Positions 35,294 through 45,042 of a stretch of DNA of 64,000 bases are shown here, in pieces. Source of the DNA: Lentisphaerota bacterium (GTDB lineage: Bacteria > Verrucomicrobiota > Lentisphaeria > Victivallales > UBA1829); assembly GCA_015061915.1 (NCBI GenBank), contig SUVR01000007.1, positions 62,001 to 126,000 on the forward strand, written 5' to 3'. Each line of letters begins with the position of its first letter. Positions within the stretch are counted from its first letter, which is position 1. A program made the translations under genes and the position numbers. A model generated the notes under the pieces. That model was not told the origin of the DNA. It saw only the letters and a program-made list of their open reading frames with translations, and ran no database searches.

Positions 35294-36426
35294 TTTTTGG
35301 AGAATCCTTTTATAAGGTTTGCCAGATTGCGGGAGAAAAATGCAAGATCTGCCGGTCCGTTTTTGATCGCTTCTTCCAGCGAGATATGCCCGCTGGATAT
35401 ACTGAAAGCATAGTCAAAAAGATGATTGAATTTTGCGAGATCACCGACAAGCGCACCGGAAAGCAGCATTACAGGAACTCCGGCTTCATGGGCTGCAGTC
35501 GCCACTTCACCGCAAAGTTTTCCGGATTCTGTCTGCGAGTCTGTCTGTCCTTCGCCGGTAATAACAAGATCCGCTCCCCGCAGATGTTCATAGAAATGAG
35601 ACGCCTCCATAATCAAACGGGCTCCGGAGCTGCTGACAGCATTACAAAATGCACGCAATCCTGCCCCCAAACCACCGGCAGCACCATCTCCCGGTTCGTT
35701 CACTGTTTCAAGAAAGCCCTGTTTCAGCCATACTTGTGCAAGAATTGATAAATTGTTTTCCAGTATTTCCACCATTTCCGGTGTTGCACCTTTCTGGGGA
35801 CCAAAAACATAAGCTGCACCTTCCGGACCAAGCAGAGGCGAGGTTACATCGCAGGCAACTGAAACTTTTACGTTTTTTAATCTGGGATCAACGTCAGAGC
35901 AATCGATATGATCCAAATTTGCAAGACATTCTGCGCCAAGTCCAAGTTCATTTTCTGCTTTATCAAGAAACTTGAAACCGAGAGCCTGTGCCATACCGGC
36001 GCCACCATCAACTGTCGCACTGCCGCCAATACCGATCGTGATTTTTGTCGCACCATCATCCAGTAGTTGACGGATCAATTGTCCTGTGCCAAAAGTTGTT
36101 GCTTTCAGCGGATTCAGATCTTTACGGTCGACCAGAGCGATCCCGCTGGCAGATGCCATTTCTATAACACCTGTTTTCTCTGCCGGGTTATAGGCATACT
36201 CCGCTTCAACTTCACTTCCCAATGGACCTTTGACTTTGACAGATCTCAGCTCCGCTCCGGTTGCCGCTGCAAGCGCACGGGTTGTGCCGTCACCACCATC
36301 GGCAAGGGGGAGAGAAATAATCTCCCAATCCGGACAGACTTCGTGAAATGTTTTTTTGATGATATCGCAGATCTGCGGACTGGTCATATTCGATTTGAAT
36401 TTATCTGGCGCAAGGATGATTTTCAT
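35290..36426 (-). CDS. Glycerate kinase (GarK/GlxK family)
   Basis: The 378 residues match the type-1 glycerate kinase family: ILAPDKFKSNMTSPQICDII at the N terminus, LPLADGGDGTTRALAAA, IGIGGSATVDGGAGMAQALG and VITGEGQTDSQTESGK. It phosphorylates D-glycerate to 2-phosphoglycerate, linking glycerate or tartronate catabolism to glycolysis. The adjacent iron-dependent alcohol dehydrogenase (4-bp overlap) might supply an oxidoreductase step, but this is inference. Confidence 0.92.
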   Translation of the reverse strand: MKIILAPDKFKSNMTSPQICDIIKKTFHEVCPDWEIISLPLADGGDGTTRALAAATGAELRSVKVKGPLGSEVEAEYAYNPAEKTGVIEMASASGIALVDRKDLNPLKATTFGTGQLIRQLLDDGATKITIGIGGSATVDGGAGMAQALGFKFLDKAENELGLGAECLANLDHIDCSDVDPRLKNVKVSVACDVTSPLLGPEGAAYVFGPQKGATPEMVEILENNLSILAQVWLKQGFLETVNEPGDGAAGGLGAGLRAFCNAVSSSGARLIMEASHFYEHLRGADLVITGEGQTDSQTESGKLCGEVATAAHEAGVPVMLLSGALVGDLAKFNHLFDYAFSISSGHISLEEAIKNGPADLAFFSRNLANLIKGFSKK

Positions 36427-37607
36427 ATTGCTTTCCTCAAAATCTCATAGATAATTTCTTTGGCATCATTCAGCGCAACCGGGCGTGGTGCAGTCTGTAA
36501 TTTTACCGGATTCAATACTGCATCGGCTGCAATTTTTTCAACCATCTCACTATCGAAACCATCAACTTTTGAAAGTTTTTGGAATGGTGATACTTCTGCA
36601 ATAAAATGCTCGCAGGAACGGATTATATCTTCCGGCGTTTCTCCATTGAAGATTGCACGCAATTTCATTGTTTGTTTTACAATTTCCGGAAGACCGCCTT
36701 CCAAATAGTATCGCCAGAAATGCGGCAACAACAATGCCACAGCAAATCCATGAGGCACTTTGCCCCACATCGAGTAACTGCACAGGTGGGGCAGGGCGGT
36801 CGGACGACACGCAATACACATCCCACCCAATGCTGCCGCTGCTGCAAGCATCGACCGGGCTTCCGGCTGTTCGGCGCAGGGGAGGGCGTGTTTGATCAGT
36901 TCAATACTTTTCAATGCCCAACTTTCTGCTTCCGGAGCCGCATCTTTTGCCCGGAAATTCAGCAACGATTCAATCGAGTGTGTCATCGCATCCAATGCTG
37001 TTGAAACGGTCAGAGCGTTGTCCATAGAATATGTCAGTTGCGGAACAAGGATCGCCAATGCCGGAACGATCTGTTTGTCCACAATGATATATTTCAGATT
37101 TTTCTCCCGACAGACAATATTGGAATAAGGTGTGATTTCAGAGCCGGTTCCGGACGTGGTCGGAATACAGATCACGCGCTGAAATGTCTTTTGAGGGAAC
37201 TTTTCAGAGGCAACATTGGCACCGAAAAGATCGACAATATCCATTTCTGTCTGCCAGGAGAGGTATGCCGCTTTTGCCGCATCAAGAACACTGCCGCCAC
37301 CAACCGCAATAACGAAATCCGGACTGACCGCATTCATCGTTTCTACGATGGAACGGATCGTATTCGTATCCGGTTCAGCCGGAACTCCGGAGAAGATCTG
37401 AGGCGTAATGCCAGATCTTTGCCATACTGCAGCAAGGCGTTCTGCGGCTCCACTGCCGAGAAAGGAGTTCCTGCCACCGCAAATCAGCAGAACACTCTTT
37501 GGCGTTCTGGAGCAAACTTCCTGTTCCAGTCGGTCAAAAGCATTCTCTCCGAATACAATTTCAGTCGGAGAATAACTCTCCAGCATTTTTTTTGCGATGG
37601 CAAGCAT
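36423..37607 (-). CDS. Iron-containing alcohol dehydrogenase
   Basis: The 394-residue NAD(P)-dependent enzyme has the family's nucleotide-binding GGGSVLDAAKAAYL, the IPTTSGTGSEITPYSNI motif and metal-binding histidines in DAMTHSIESLL, LPHLCSYSM and VPHGFAVALLLPHF. The substrate could be a short-chain alcohol, an aldehyde or a semialdehyde. ATG 37607 is preferred over an upstream TTG. It follows leuS by 12 bp and overlaps the glycerate kinase gene. Confidence 0.92.
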   Translation of the reverse strand: MLAIAKKMLESYSPTEIVFGENAFDRLEQEVCSRTPKSVLLICGGRNSFLGSGAAERLAAVWQRSGITPQIFSGVPAEPDTNTIRSIVETMNAVSPDFVIAVGGGSVLDAAKAAYLSWQTEMDIVDLFGANVASEKFPQKTFQRVICIPTTSGTGSEITPYSNIVCREKNLKYIIVDKQIVPALAILVPQLTYSMDNALTVSTALDAMTHSIESLLNFRAKDAAPEAESWALKSIELIKHALPCAEQPEARSMLAAAAALGGMCIACRPTALPHLCSYSMWGKVPHGFAVALLLPHFWRYYLEGGLPEIVKQTMKLRAIFNGETPEDIIRSCEHFIAEVSPFQKLSKVDGFDSEMVEKIAADAVLNPVKLQTAPRPVALNDAKEIIYEILRKAI

Positions 37608-37619
37608 AATCAAAAAAGC

Positions 37620-40175
37620 TTAGCGGACAACAAAGTTGACAACCCGTTTCGGAACGGCGATAACCTTAACCACAGTTTTGCCTTCCAAAGCCTTCTGTAC
37701 AGTTGCATCTGCTTCTGCAAGACGCTGCATTTCAGCGGCATCTGCTTCAACCGGCATCATAATCCGGGCTTTCGGCTTCCCAAGAACCTGAATCAAAACT
37801 TCAACTTCGTCTTCTTTGATGAACGCTTCGTTGTATGTCGGCCAATCCTTGAGGGAAACAGGTGCTGCATTTCCGAGAATTTCCCACATTTCTTCTGCAA
37901 TATGCGGAGCGTAGGGGGCAAGCAGCAGCACATAGGCTTCTGCAGCTTCACGCGGCATGACAGAAAGTTTGGAAAACTCGTTCAGGAAGATCATCATCTG
38001 ACTGATCGCGGTATTGAAGTTCAGGGATTCTGTATCTTCGGTAACTTTCTTGATCGTGGCATGGAGCAGGCGTCTCTGGTCTTTTGTCAATTCCACTGCA
38101 TCAACCGGTGTTTCGGCGATCATTTTCCAGGAACGCTTCAGAAAACGGAACACACCTTCCACGCCCTTGGTGCTCCACGGTTTAACTGCTTCCAGCGGTC
38201 CCATGAACATTTCATAGAGGCGCATACTGTCTGCTCCGTATTCACGGATCACATCGTCCGGATTGACCACATTGCGGAGAGATTTGGACATCTTGGCAGG
38301 GAATTCGGTAAGTTTTTCGCCGGTTTCTTTGTGGACAGGACCATTATCTGTAAAGTCAACCAGGTTGGTCGGGATCAGGGCTCCGCGACCGTCCTTATAG
38401 GAAATACCGAGGATCATGCCCTGATTGACAAGTCTCTGGAAGGGTTCGGGTGTGGAAACAACACCGATATCAAAGAGGACTTTATGCCAGAACCGTGCGT
38501 AAAGCAGGTGAAGCACAGCGTGTTCTGCACCACCCACATAAAGGTCAACCGGCATCCAGTATTTTTCCTTTTCCGGATCTACAAAACACTTGTCGTTTTT
38601 CGGGTCGATATAGCGCAGGTAATACCAGCAGGATCCTGCCCACTGGGGCATCGTGTTGGTTTCGCGTCTGCCGTGTTCACCCGTCACCGGATCAATATAG
38701 TCCAACCAATCGGTTGCGTGGGCGAGGGGGGATTCCCCGTTACCGGTCGGTTTGAATGTGTCCAGATCAGGCAGAGTGATCGGCAGATCTTTTTCATCAG
38801 CAAGACGGATTTCGCCGGAATCCATAATGATAATGGGGAAGGGTTCTCCCCAGTAACGCTGACGGCTGAACAGCCAGTCACGCAGTTTGTAGTTCACCGT
38901 TTTTTTACCGATTCCGCGTTCTTCCAACCAGGCAATCGTCTTGGCTTTTGCTTCTACGACGCCCAGACCATTGATGTCAAGACCGTCGTTATTGGCAGAG
39001 AAAATACTCTTGCCGTCACCGGTCCAGCAGGCTTTCCCTGCAAGAACATCTGCCTTGCAGGTCTTTGCTGTAGCACAATCTTCTTCTGTGGGTTCGATGA
39101 TACACTTTACAGGAATTCCAAACTTCACTGCAAATTCAAAGTCGCGGGTATCGTGCGCGGGAACAGCCATAATGGCGCCGGTCCCGTAGCTGCTCAATAC
39201 ATAGTCTGCGATCCAAACCGGGATTTTTTCGCCGTTGACGGGATCAATGGCGTAAGCGCCGGTAAATGCACCAGTCTTTTCCGTATTCAAATCGGTACGG
39301 GCGAGGTCACTCTTTGATGCTGCAAACTTCTGGTATGCTTTGACTTCTTCCATTTTATCTGCAGTTGTGATCTGGTCGACCAATGCGTGTTCCGGAGAGA
39401 GTACCAGATAGGTCGCGCCGAAGAGGGTATCGGGGCGGGTGGTGTAAACAGTAACACTCTTTCCGGTTCCTTCGATCTCAAATGTAACTTCTGCGCCTTC
39501 GCTCTTGCCGATCCAGTTGCGCTGCATATCTTTGATCCCTTCGGGCCAATCCAGCAGGTCAATGTCTTTCAAAAGACGTTCGGCATATTCTGTGATCTTG
39601 AGAACCCACTGTTTCATCGGACGGCGGATCACAGGGTGATTTCCGCGTTCGCTCTTACCGTCAATCACTTCTTCATTTGCAAGAACGGTACCGAGGGCAG
39701 GGCACCAGTTGACAGGAATTTCATCAATATATGCAAGTCCTTTTTTATAAAGCTGCATAAAAATCCACTGTGTCCATTTGTAATATCCCGGATCGGTCGT
39801 GTTGATTTCACGATCCCAGTCATAGCTGAAACCAAGGGATTTGATCTGGCGCTTGAATGTTGCCACATTCTTTTTCGTTGTTTCGGAGGGATGAGTTCCC
39901 GTTTCGATCGCATACTGTTCAGCAGGAAGTCCGAATGCATCCCACCCCATCGGGTGCAATACATTGTAACCGCGCATCCGTTTGAAGCGACAGAAAATAT
40001 CCGTTGCCGTGTAACCTTCCGGATGGCCGACATGGAGACCTGCTCCGCTCGGATACGGGAACATATCCAGAACATACAGCTTTTGTTTCGGCGAAAGATC
40101 CTCTGCGTGGAATGTTTTATTTTCGTCCCAATAATTCTGCCATTTTTTCTCGATGGCTGCAAAATCGTAACCCAT
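37620..40175 (-). CDS. leuS: Leucyl-tRNA synthetase
   Basis: The 851-residue class I synthetase has [22 protein letters not shown] (HIGH region), a large CP1 editing insertion ([23 protein letters not shown]) and AKMSKSLRN (KMSKS). It charges tRNA-Leu. It is the first gene of a seven-gene leftward operon, driven by the promoter at 40227-40255 with an AGGAAGGAG ribosome-binding site. No T-box or leucine leader is apparent. Confidence 0.97.
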   Translation of the reverse strand: MGYDFAAIEKKWQNYWDENKTFHAEDLSPKQKLYVLDMFPYPSGAGLHVGHPEGYTATDIFCRFKRMRGYNVLHPMGWDAFGLPAEQYAIETGTHPSETTKKNVATFKRQIKSLGFSYDWDREINTTDPGYYKWTQWIFMQLYKKGLAYIDEIPVNWCPALGTVLANEEVIDGKSERGNHPVIRRPMKQWVLKITEYAERLLKDIDLLDWPEGIKDMQRNWIGKSEGAEVTFEIEGTGKSVTVYTTRPDTLFGATYLVLSPEHALVDQITTADKMEEVKAYQKFAASKSDLARTDLNTEKTGAFTGAYAIDPVNGEKIPVWIADYVLSSYGTGAIMAVPAHDTRDFEFAVKFGIPVKCIIEPTEEDCATAKTCKADVLAGKACWTGDGKSIFSANNDGLDINGLGVVEAKAKTIAWLEERGIGKKTVNYKLRDWLFSRQRYWGEPFPIIIMDSGEIRLADEKDLPITLPDLDTFKPTGNGESPLAHATDWLDYIDPVTGEHGRRETNTMPQWAGSCWYYLRYIDPKNDKCFVDPEKEKYWMPVDLYVGGAEHAVLHLLYARFWHKVLFDIGVVSTPEPFQRLVNQGMILGISYKDGRGALIPTNLVDFTDNGPVHKETGEKLTEFPAKMSKSLRNVVNPDDVIREYGADSMRLYEMFMGPLEAVKPWSTKGVEGVFRFLKRSWKMIAETPVDAVELTKDQRRLLHATIKKVTEDTESLNFNTAISQMMIFLNEFSKLSVMPREAAEAYVLLLAPYAPHIAEEMWEILGNAAPVSLKDWPTYNEAFIKEDEVEVLIQVLGKPKARIMMPVEADAAEMQRLAEADATVQKALEGKTVVKVIAVPKRVVNFVVR

Positions 40176-40226
40176 AAAGTGTAACTCCTTCCTGATGTTT
40201 TATATTTAGTAAATAATTATCCATAC

Positions 40227-40255
40227 AATATAACCCGTCATTTCCATTCTTTCAA
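40227..40255 (-). promoter_or_regulatory. Promoter of the leuS operon
   Basis: On the minus strand, TTGAAA (40255-40250), a 17-bp spacer and TATATT (40232-40227) lie about 50 bp before the leuS start. Confidence 0.75.
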
Positions 40256-40691
40256 GTCTCTAATCTATTATTCTCTGTTTTTTTACCCGTGTGGCGGCTC
40301 CATCCGGATTCTTTATATCATCTCCAGTGCCGTAACCAGACATTGCATTATGTTTATTGACTTTTATCGTCAAAAGTTATAAAAAGTTATTGACAATCTA
40401 TTCTTTGTGTTTTGTAACACAATGCTGTATAATGGATTATAATCCAATAACCCCTGCTCTGTTTTTATTTTCGATTTTACATAATCTATATTATGCGACA
40501 TTGTAAAACAGAAAAAGAGGGGGCAATTAGGGCAACAAAACAATGGATCAGTCAGAGATTTTTGAAAGTCGAATTGCTGAAGTGAAAACTTGAGCAATAA
40601 TCATCCTGTTGAGAAAGTGAAGTTCCTTTACATTCTACAACAGAAACCGGATCGGAGCGTTTGGTATCGTTCCGGAAAAAACAAAGAATCG
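40256..40691. other. Gene-poor region with a palindrome next to TATAAT
   Basis: No convincing gene was found in these 436 bp. TTGTGTT (40405-40411) and AACACAA (40416-40422) form a perfect 7-bp inverted repeat with a 4-bp spacer, 6 bp before TATAAT (40429-40434). This looks like an operator at a plus-strand promoter, but only a 16-codon frame (ATG at 40541) follows before the antisense MBL gene. A second small palindrome (TTGAC/GTCAA) is near 40359-40375. Confidence 0.45.
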
Positions 40692-41324
40692 TTACAGTGC
40701 GGGGATATAATGATTATGCTTCTTTTCAAAACCGATCGTTGTGTCGGAGCCATGTCCGGCAATGACGCGGGTATCATCCGGAAGCTGATAAAGACGATTC
40801 CGGATGGAGTCAGTGATCTGCTCGTAATTTCCGCCGGGGAAATCCGTTCTTCCGATACCGCAATAAAAGAGGGTGTCACCGGCAGCAACCGTATGGAGTT
40901 CTGTAAAATAGAAAGAAGCTCCACCGGGTGTATGTCCGGGGCATGGTATAATAATCAAGCCTTTATCTTCCGGAAAATTGCTGTCCGGACGGGGGAGGTC
41001 TTTTGCCGCCGGGAAATAAGGCGGATAAGCGTTATCGGGGCTGAGATAAAGGGGAATATCAGCAGCATTTACATAGAGTCGATCTAAATTCAATGCCTCA
41101 GCCACCTGCCCTGCAGCAGAAATGTGGTCGAAATGAGCGTGAGTCAAAATGATTCGATATGCGGTAACATTTTCAAATTCAGCGATTTTTCGTAAAATCT
41201 TCTGAGCTTCTCCTCCCGGATCAATAATGTAAAGAATGTTTGATGCCGGATTCTGGATCAAAACACAATTTGTTTCGAGCATTCCGACCGGGATAACCTG
41301 AATATATTTTTGCGAATCGATCAT
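40692..41324 (-). CDS. MBL-fold hydrolase (glyoxalase II-like)
   Basis: The 210-residue enzyme carries the metallo-beta-lactamase motifs THAHFDH (HxHxDH), PGHTPGG, AAGDTLF and GHGSDT. This subgroup hydrolyses thioesters or related substrates, or acts on persulfides; the exact substrate is unknown. It lies 20 bp downstream of the TadG-like gene and may be at the end of that transcript. Confidence 0.9.
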   Translation of the reverse strand: MIDSQKYIQVIPVGMLETNCVLIQNPASNILYIIDPGGEAQKILRKIAEFENVTAYRIILTHAHFDHISAAGQVAEALNLDRLYVNAADIPLYLSPDNAYPPYFPAAKDLPRPDSNFPEDKGLIIIPCPGHTPGGASFYFTELHTVAAGDTLFYCGIGRTDFPGGNYEQITDSIRNRLYQLPDDTRVIAGHGSDTTIGFEKKHNHYIPAL

Positions 41325-41344
41325 AATAGTACCCTTCCCTTTTA

Positions 41345-43300
41345 TCAGTGCAGGTTTCCTGGACCCTTACGGTGTCCGGAGCCACCACCGGGCCAGTCAT
41401 TACAGTGGTCTTTATTAAACGAAGTTGCATTGCCTTCTTTATCGAAGGATACCGGTTTTTCAAGCCAGTTTTTTCCCTGTTCGCGCCAGAGAGGATCGCT
41501 GATTTTTTCCAGCGCTTTATGGTAGCGAGTGCAGTAATGGGCATCATCCGGATGTTCTTTCATCATTTTTTGCCAGGCTTCATCCAGTGTAGAGCTGTCG
41601 CCCAGCAGCGGTACATATTTTGTCAGGAAGATGATCCAGCCTTTGTCATTCTGTTCAAAACCGGAAACCGGTTCCAGAGATACCGGGATCAGCGCCACTT
41701 CGGTAAAGACCGGTAACACAAGATTTCCTGCTGCAAAAGGCGGTTTGTATCCGCTGTCTTCCGTTTTGATTCTGCCGAGCGGCTTGGCAAGAGCATCTGC
41801 TTCAATGTCATGAACGCCTTGTTTCAAGTTGTTCTGTGCAGCAGAAATATCATCTGCGGCTTCCATTCCCTTGAACGGTTTTCCCAAGTCCCCTCCCCCT
41901 TTTTCATTCAACATATTCCCGGTGATGGTTTTTGTGGGCTGTTCCATACCGAACCAGGCGAGTGCACCGGAGTAGTAGTCGTACCCTTCCCTGAAATCAT
42001 CCCGCAGATAGATCTTCCAGTAGTTTTTCATTTCTTCGTTGTATCTGGTCCAGGAAGAATCATAAACGCACCAGGTAAACTCGGGCAGGATATTGTAATT
42101 CAGGTCGGTATCATTAAGATTCAGGAAGGGAGCAATCTGTATCTGGATTCTTCCATCATCCAGGATCGTGTATTTGTACGGGTCATAAGTATCATAATAA
42201 GGCCCCAGGAGGGCAGTATCTCCGGCGAATGCGTTTTTATCTTTGTAACGGTTTGGAAAGACCTGCTCCAGATTTGCGTTGTGATAAGGAGCCGCACCGG
42301 TAAAGAAATCGATATGAAGAGGCAGGATTTCAGATTCTTCGAGGAAAGTATCGGTATAATCGCAATCGAAATTTCCCCACCAAGCGCCATTGAAATCATA
42401 ATCACCGAGAAGGATATCTTTGAGTTCGCACCAGGAATTGGAAAGGATTGCTTCGTAAAACCATTTCTGTCCGATATAATGAGTCAGTGCATTCGGATCA
42501 TCTGCACGGAGGATCGGCGCTCCGAGCCAGTTGACTTTTGAAAAAACAGCAACGCCGCGTTGATTGCCGCCGGAAGATTGATTGCCGGTTCTGAGAATGG
42601 CATCCAACATATTGGCATAAGGAATACGCCAAGAATAATTGTTGATGATTTGCGGAGCAACATCCGGGTCGCCGTAAAACTCGCCATCCAGAACATCGTC
42701 TCGAAGATCCTTCAAGGTTTCATTGGCGTCTGCATTGTATGTGACGCCGTTGTTTTTTGCCGCCTGCTGAGCGGCACCGTACCCGATGAGGGGGAGGACG
42801 AAAGAGATACGGGTCTGCATCTGGGAGAGCAGACCGACTGCAACTTTCAGTTTTGCTTTTTCCCGGATCACACGGCGGAGGTCTGCATCGATATGCGCGA
42901 GGTCGATCGCCATAACAATCTCGCCGTCTTCATCCCGCATGACTGAACCATCTTTGTTCATTGCAACGACGCGATATCCATCTTCATCCAGTACGTGCGT
43001 TGCCCAATAGATTTGTCCATCCTGTTCCGTGATACCGAAAAGAGAATCGGAGAGCAGGACCGTTGACGCTTTGACCAGATTCAGTTCACCGATGAGATTC
43101 AAGCTGTGCTGCTGCCAGGTTGCTCCGGTAAGAGCAGCTGAGTCGACCGCATTCTGCCCCTTGACTTTACCCCGTATTACGGTTTGGGTGTCAAAAAGAA
43201 TAAATGCTGCTACTATAACAATGATCATCAGGATCAAGGCGAAAGCCAAAACCTGCCCGCCCTGCCCTTTTCTGCATTGTTTAATGATTCCGTAATTCAT
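41345..43300 (-). CDS. TadG-like Flp pilus-associated protein
   Basis: The N-terminal segment of this 651-residue protein, GQGGQVLAFALILMIIVIVAAFILFD, followed by KVKGQNAVDSAALTGA, matches the TadG-type pilus-assembly N-terminal domain. The remaining 590 residues are a large, aromatic- and Asp-rich, probably extracellular region that I do not recognise; it lacks an obvious von Willebrand A motif. It is the fourth gene of a pilin island and lies 9 bp after the TadE-like gene. It might be a minor tip subunit or an adhesin. Confidence 0.75.
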   Translation of the reverse strand: MNYGIIKQCRKGQGGQVLAFALILMIIVIVAAFILFDTQTVIRGKVKGQNAVDSAALTGATWQQHSLNLIGELNLVKASTVLLSDSLFGITEQDGQIYWATHVLDEDGYRVVAMNKDGSVMRDEDGEIVMAIDLAHIDADLRRVIREKAKLKVAVGLLSQMQTRISFVLPLIGYGAAQQAAKNNGVTYNADANETLKDLRDDVLDGEFYGDPDVAPQIINNYSWRIPYANMLDAILRTGNQSSGGNQRGVAVFSKVNWLGAPILRADDPNALTHYIGQKWFYEAILSNSWCELKDILLGDYDFNGAWWGNFDCDYTDTFLEESEILPLHIDFFTGAAPYHNANLEQVFPNRYKDKNAFAGDTALLGPYYDTYDPYKYTILDDGRIQIQIAPFLNLNDTDLNYNILPEFTWCVYDSSWTRYNEEMKNYWKIYLRDDFREGYDYYSGALAWFGMEQPTKTITGNMLNEKGGGDLGKPFKGMEAADDISAAQNNLKQGVHDIEADALAKPLGRIKTEDSGYKPPFAAGNLVLPVFTEVALIPVSLEPVSGFEQNDKGWIIFLTKYVPLLGDSSTLDEAWQKMMKEHPDDAHYCTRYHKALEKISDPLWREQGKNWLEKPVSFDKEGNATSFNKDHCNDWPGGGSGHRKGPGNLH

Positions 43301-43309
43301 GATGCAGCA

Positions 43310-43966
43310 CTATTCCTCAAGAAAAATCGAAGCGTGATTTGTCAACTCTGCTGATTTGGTCAGCGTGATATTGCCCTTTTCTGAGAAGATCTCATAGAGC
43401 GGCATTGTCAGTGGGTAGTTGTTAAAGCTGATCTCTGCTGTTGTTTTATCTCCGGAAATCTGCTGGCTTACAGAAAGGCTGGTGCTGTCAACGTGTGTTG
43501 CTTTACAAAAACTGCAACTGCCGCCGAGCATGGATTTTCCGTAATCCGGACAACGATAACTTTTATGGGAAACGATCTCGCTGTGCCAGTATTCATAGTC
43601 CATATAACGTTCACCTGCCATGTAGCGTTCAACCGCGCGTCGTTCTGCGGCGGTTTGACCGGCCCCGAATTCTCTGGAAGAATACGGCTGAACCATCGCT
43701 CCGGAAACAGGAATTGCTTTTACCCTGGCTTCCCGGTCTACCAGATAATCCGAAAAACCGACAGCTGAAGAACGTGCAGCCCGGAACGCAGCATACTCTG
43801 TAACCATTGCAGCCATAATAAACTGATATAGTTGCAGGATGCCGAACAAAACGATCAGCAAAACAAACAATGCAAAAAAGGATTCAAGAATGGAGGCATT
43901 CCGAATCCTTTTGAAAGTACCGGTTCTGCCGGATCTTTTCGTTGCTGATGAACGTATATCGTGCAT
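43310..43966 (-). CDS. TadE-like minor pseudopilin
   Basis: The 218 residues start with a basic leader (KRSGRTGTFKRIRNA) followed by SILESFFALFVLLIVLFGILQLYQFI and a TEYAAFRAARSSAVG helix. This is the TadE-like arrangement of a prepilin-type N terminus with a conserved Glu. A Cys cluster (YRCPDYGK, GGSCSFCKATH) in the extracellular part might bind metal or form disulfides. It lies between the Flp pilin and TadG-like genes. Confidence 0.8.
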   Translation of the reverse strand: MHDIRSSATKRSGRTGTFKRIRNASILESFFALFVLLIVLFGILQLYQFIMAAMVTEYAAFRAARSSAVGFSDYLVDREARVKAIPVSGAMVQPYSSREFGAGQTAAERRAVERYMAGERYMDYEYWHSEIVSHKSYRCPDYGKSMLGGSCSFCKATHVDSTSLSVSQQISGDKTTAEISFNNYPLTMPLYEIFSEKGNITLTKSAELTNHASIFLEE

Positions 43967-43998
43967 AAAAACGTCAACAGAGAATAACGAACAGAGAA

Positions 43999-44223
43999 TC
44001 AGTCGTTCCCAAGATCTTTCAGACTGTCTTTGGAACTTTCGATCGTTTCTGTTTCGCCGCCAAGTTCTTCTGTTGCACCGCTGAACATTTCACGGATACG
44101 GTCACTGAAAAGAGAAATCACGGTGATTGCAGCGATCGCAACAAGTGCCACGATAATAATGTATTCAACGATTGCCTGACCGCTCTGGGTTTTGCGGAAC
44201 TTCTTGAGAAGATTCTGTTTCAT
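43999..44223 (-). CDS. flp: Flp-family type IVb pilin
   Basis: The 74-residue prepilin shows a short basic leader, a cleavage site at G15 followed by QAIVEY (Glu at +5, Tyr at +6) and one hydrophobic helix (IIIVALVAIAAITVISLF). The C-terminal part is acidic (EELGGETETIESSKDSLKD). It would be the main subunit of a Tad/Flp pilus used for adhesion. No TadV/CpaA peptidase, CpaF ATPase or secretin is encoded nearby. Confidence 0.93.
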   Translation of the reverse strand: MKQNLLKKFRKTQSGQAIVEYIIIVALVAIAAITVISLFSDRIREMFSGATEELGGETETIESSKDSLKDLGND

Positions 44224-44262
44224 GTTGTTTTTCTCCTGATGTTATAGTGAATTTTTCAGTTT

Positions 44263-44433
44263 TTACGAAAACGGTTCCCACGCCAGAAGAGAAAGGACTC
44301 TCCAGCCATGGCCGGTAACAGCTGCGAGTAAAAACAGGAGGGACAGAGAAACTACTACAAAAATTGCCGCCATAACAGCATATTCTGCAATAACTTGTCC
44401 ACTACATATTTTTCTGTTTTTGTGCTTGTGCAT
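44263..44433 (-). CDS. Second short Flp-like pilin
   Basis: The 56-residue frame has a basic leader (MHKHKNRKICS), a cleavage motif G12 followed by QVIAEY (Glu +5, Tyr +6) and a hydrophobic helix (VMAAIFVVVSLSLLFLLAAV), the same plan as the Flp gene 39 bp downstream. The tail is short (GHGWRVLSLLAWEPFS). It has a promoter directly upstream (44460-44488) and is the first gene of the pilin island. It may be a minor subunit or an initiator. Confidence 0.83.
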   Translation of the reverse strand: MHKHKNRKICSGQVIAEYAVMAAIFVVVSLSLLFLLAAVTGHGWRVLSLLAWEPFS

Positions 44434-44459
44434 GATCTGTTGCCTTATCTATCTGGCAA

Positions 44460-44488
44460 ACAATAGCACATAAAACTTACGCTGTCAA
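44460..44488 (-). promoter_or_regulatory. Promoter of the pilin island
   Basis: On the minus strand, the consensus TTGACA (44488-44483), a 17-bp spacer and TATTGT (44465-44460) lie about 26 bp before the short pilin start. Confidence 0.82.
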
Positions 44489-44513
44489 GCCGTTCTCGCA
44501 AAAAAAGTTGCTT

Positions 44514-44894
44514 TTAAATAGAAATATCTTGTCTGCCAAGCCGTTTTGCTACGATTGTGTTGTTCTCATCCAGCACTACGACTTTGGGGAGATGAGTTTT
44601 GCTTTCTTCTTCTGTAAAGTAGGCAAAACACATAATTGTGACAATATCCCCAACTGCTCCGCGATGAGCTGCTGCACCATTCAAGCAGAATGTTCCACTG
44701 CCTGCCGGACCGGGGATTGCATAGGTTTCCAATCGGTTGCCGTTTGTTGCATTCACAACGAGGATCTTTTCGTAGGGAAGGATTCCTGCTGCGTTCAGAT
44801 AGTCAATATCAATTTCAAGACTGCCTTCATAATCAACATCACAAGCAGTCAGTCTTGCGCGGTGAATTTTGCCTTTCAGAAGTTCAAGCTGCAT
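44514..44894 (-). CDS. panD: Aspartate 1-decarboxylase proenzyme
   Basis: It makes beta-alanine for pantothenate. The 126-residue proenzyme has the self-cleavage site YEGS with G24-S25, where Ser25 becomes the pyruvoyl group, and LKGKIHRARLT before it. IPGPAGSGTFCLNGAAAH and GDIVTIMCFA follow. The ATG at 44894 places Gly-Ser at positions 24-25 exactly as in known enzymes; an in-frame start 87 bp earlier would not. It is a single gene, divergent from rdgB. With coaB and coaC, coenzyme A synthesis genes are scattered over the window. Confidence 0.95.
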   Translation of the reverse strand: MQLELLKGKIHRARLTACDVDYEGSLEIDIDYLNAAGILPYEKILVVNATNGNRLETYAIPGPAGSGTFCLNGAAAHRGAVGDIVTIMCFAYFTEEESKTHLPKVVVLDENNTIVAKRLGRQDISI

Positions 44895-45042
44895 TTTTAT
44901 ACCTTTCGTAATAGTTTGCCACTCGTTTAATATACACCATAATCTTTGATTTTGAAAGTTAATAAGAAAAAAATGTATCATTTTTCTTGTTTTTCTTGGC
45001 TTCTGCTGTAAATTATAACAAGCAACAAACAGGAGAAATATT

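Noticed and set aside
37038-39317. 759-codon plus-strand frame opposite leuS and the alcohol dehydrogenase gene
   Set aside because: It is antisense to leuS, which has both the HIGH and KMSKS motifs; no ribosome site or domain is visible.
40176-40400. T-box or leucine leader before leuS
   Set aside because: The leader is short, with a promoter about 50 bp upstream, and shows no T-box core sequence or Leu-codon run.
40390-40434. TTGACA (40390) with TATAAT (40429) as a promoter
   Set aside because: The spacer would be 33 bp, far from 16-18. Only the TATAAT with the adjacent palindrome was kept, as a tentative site.
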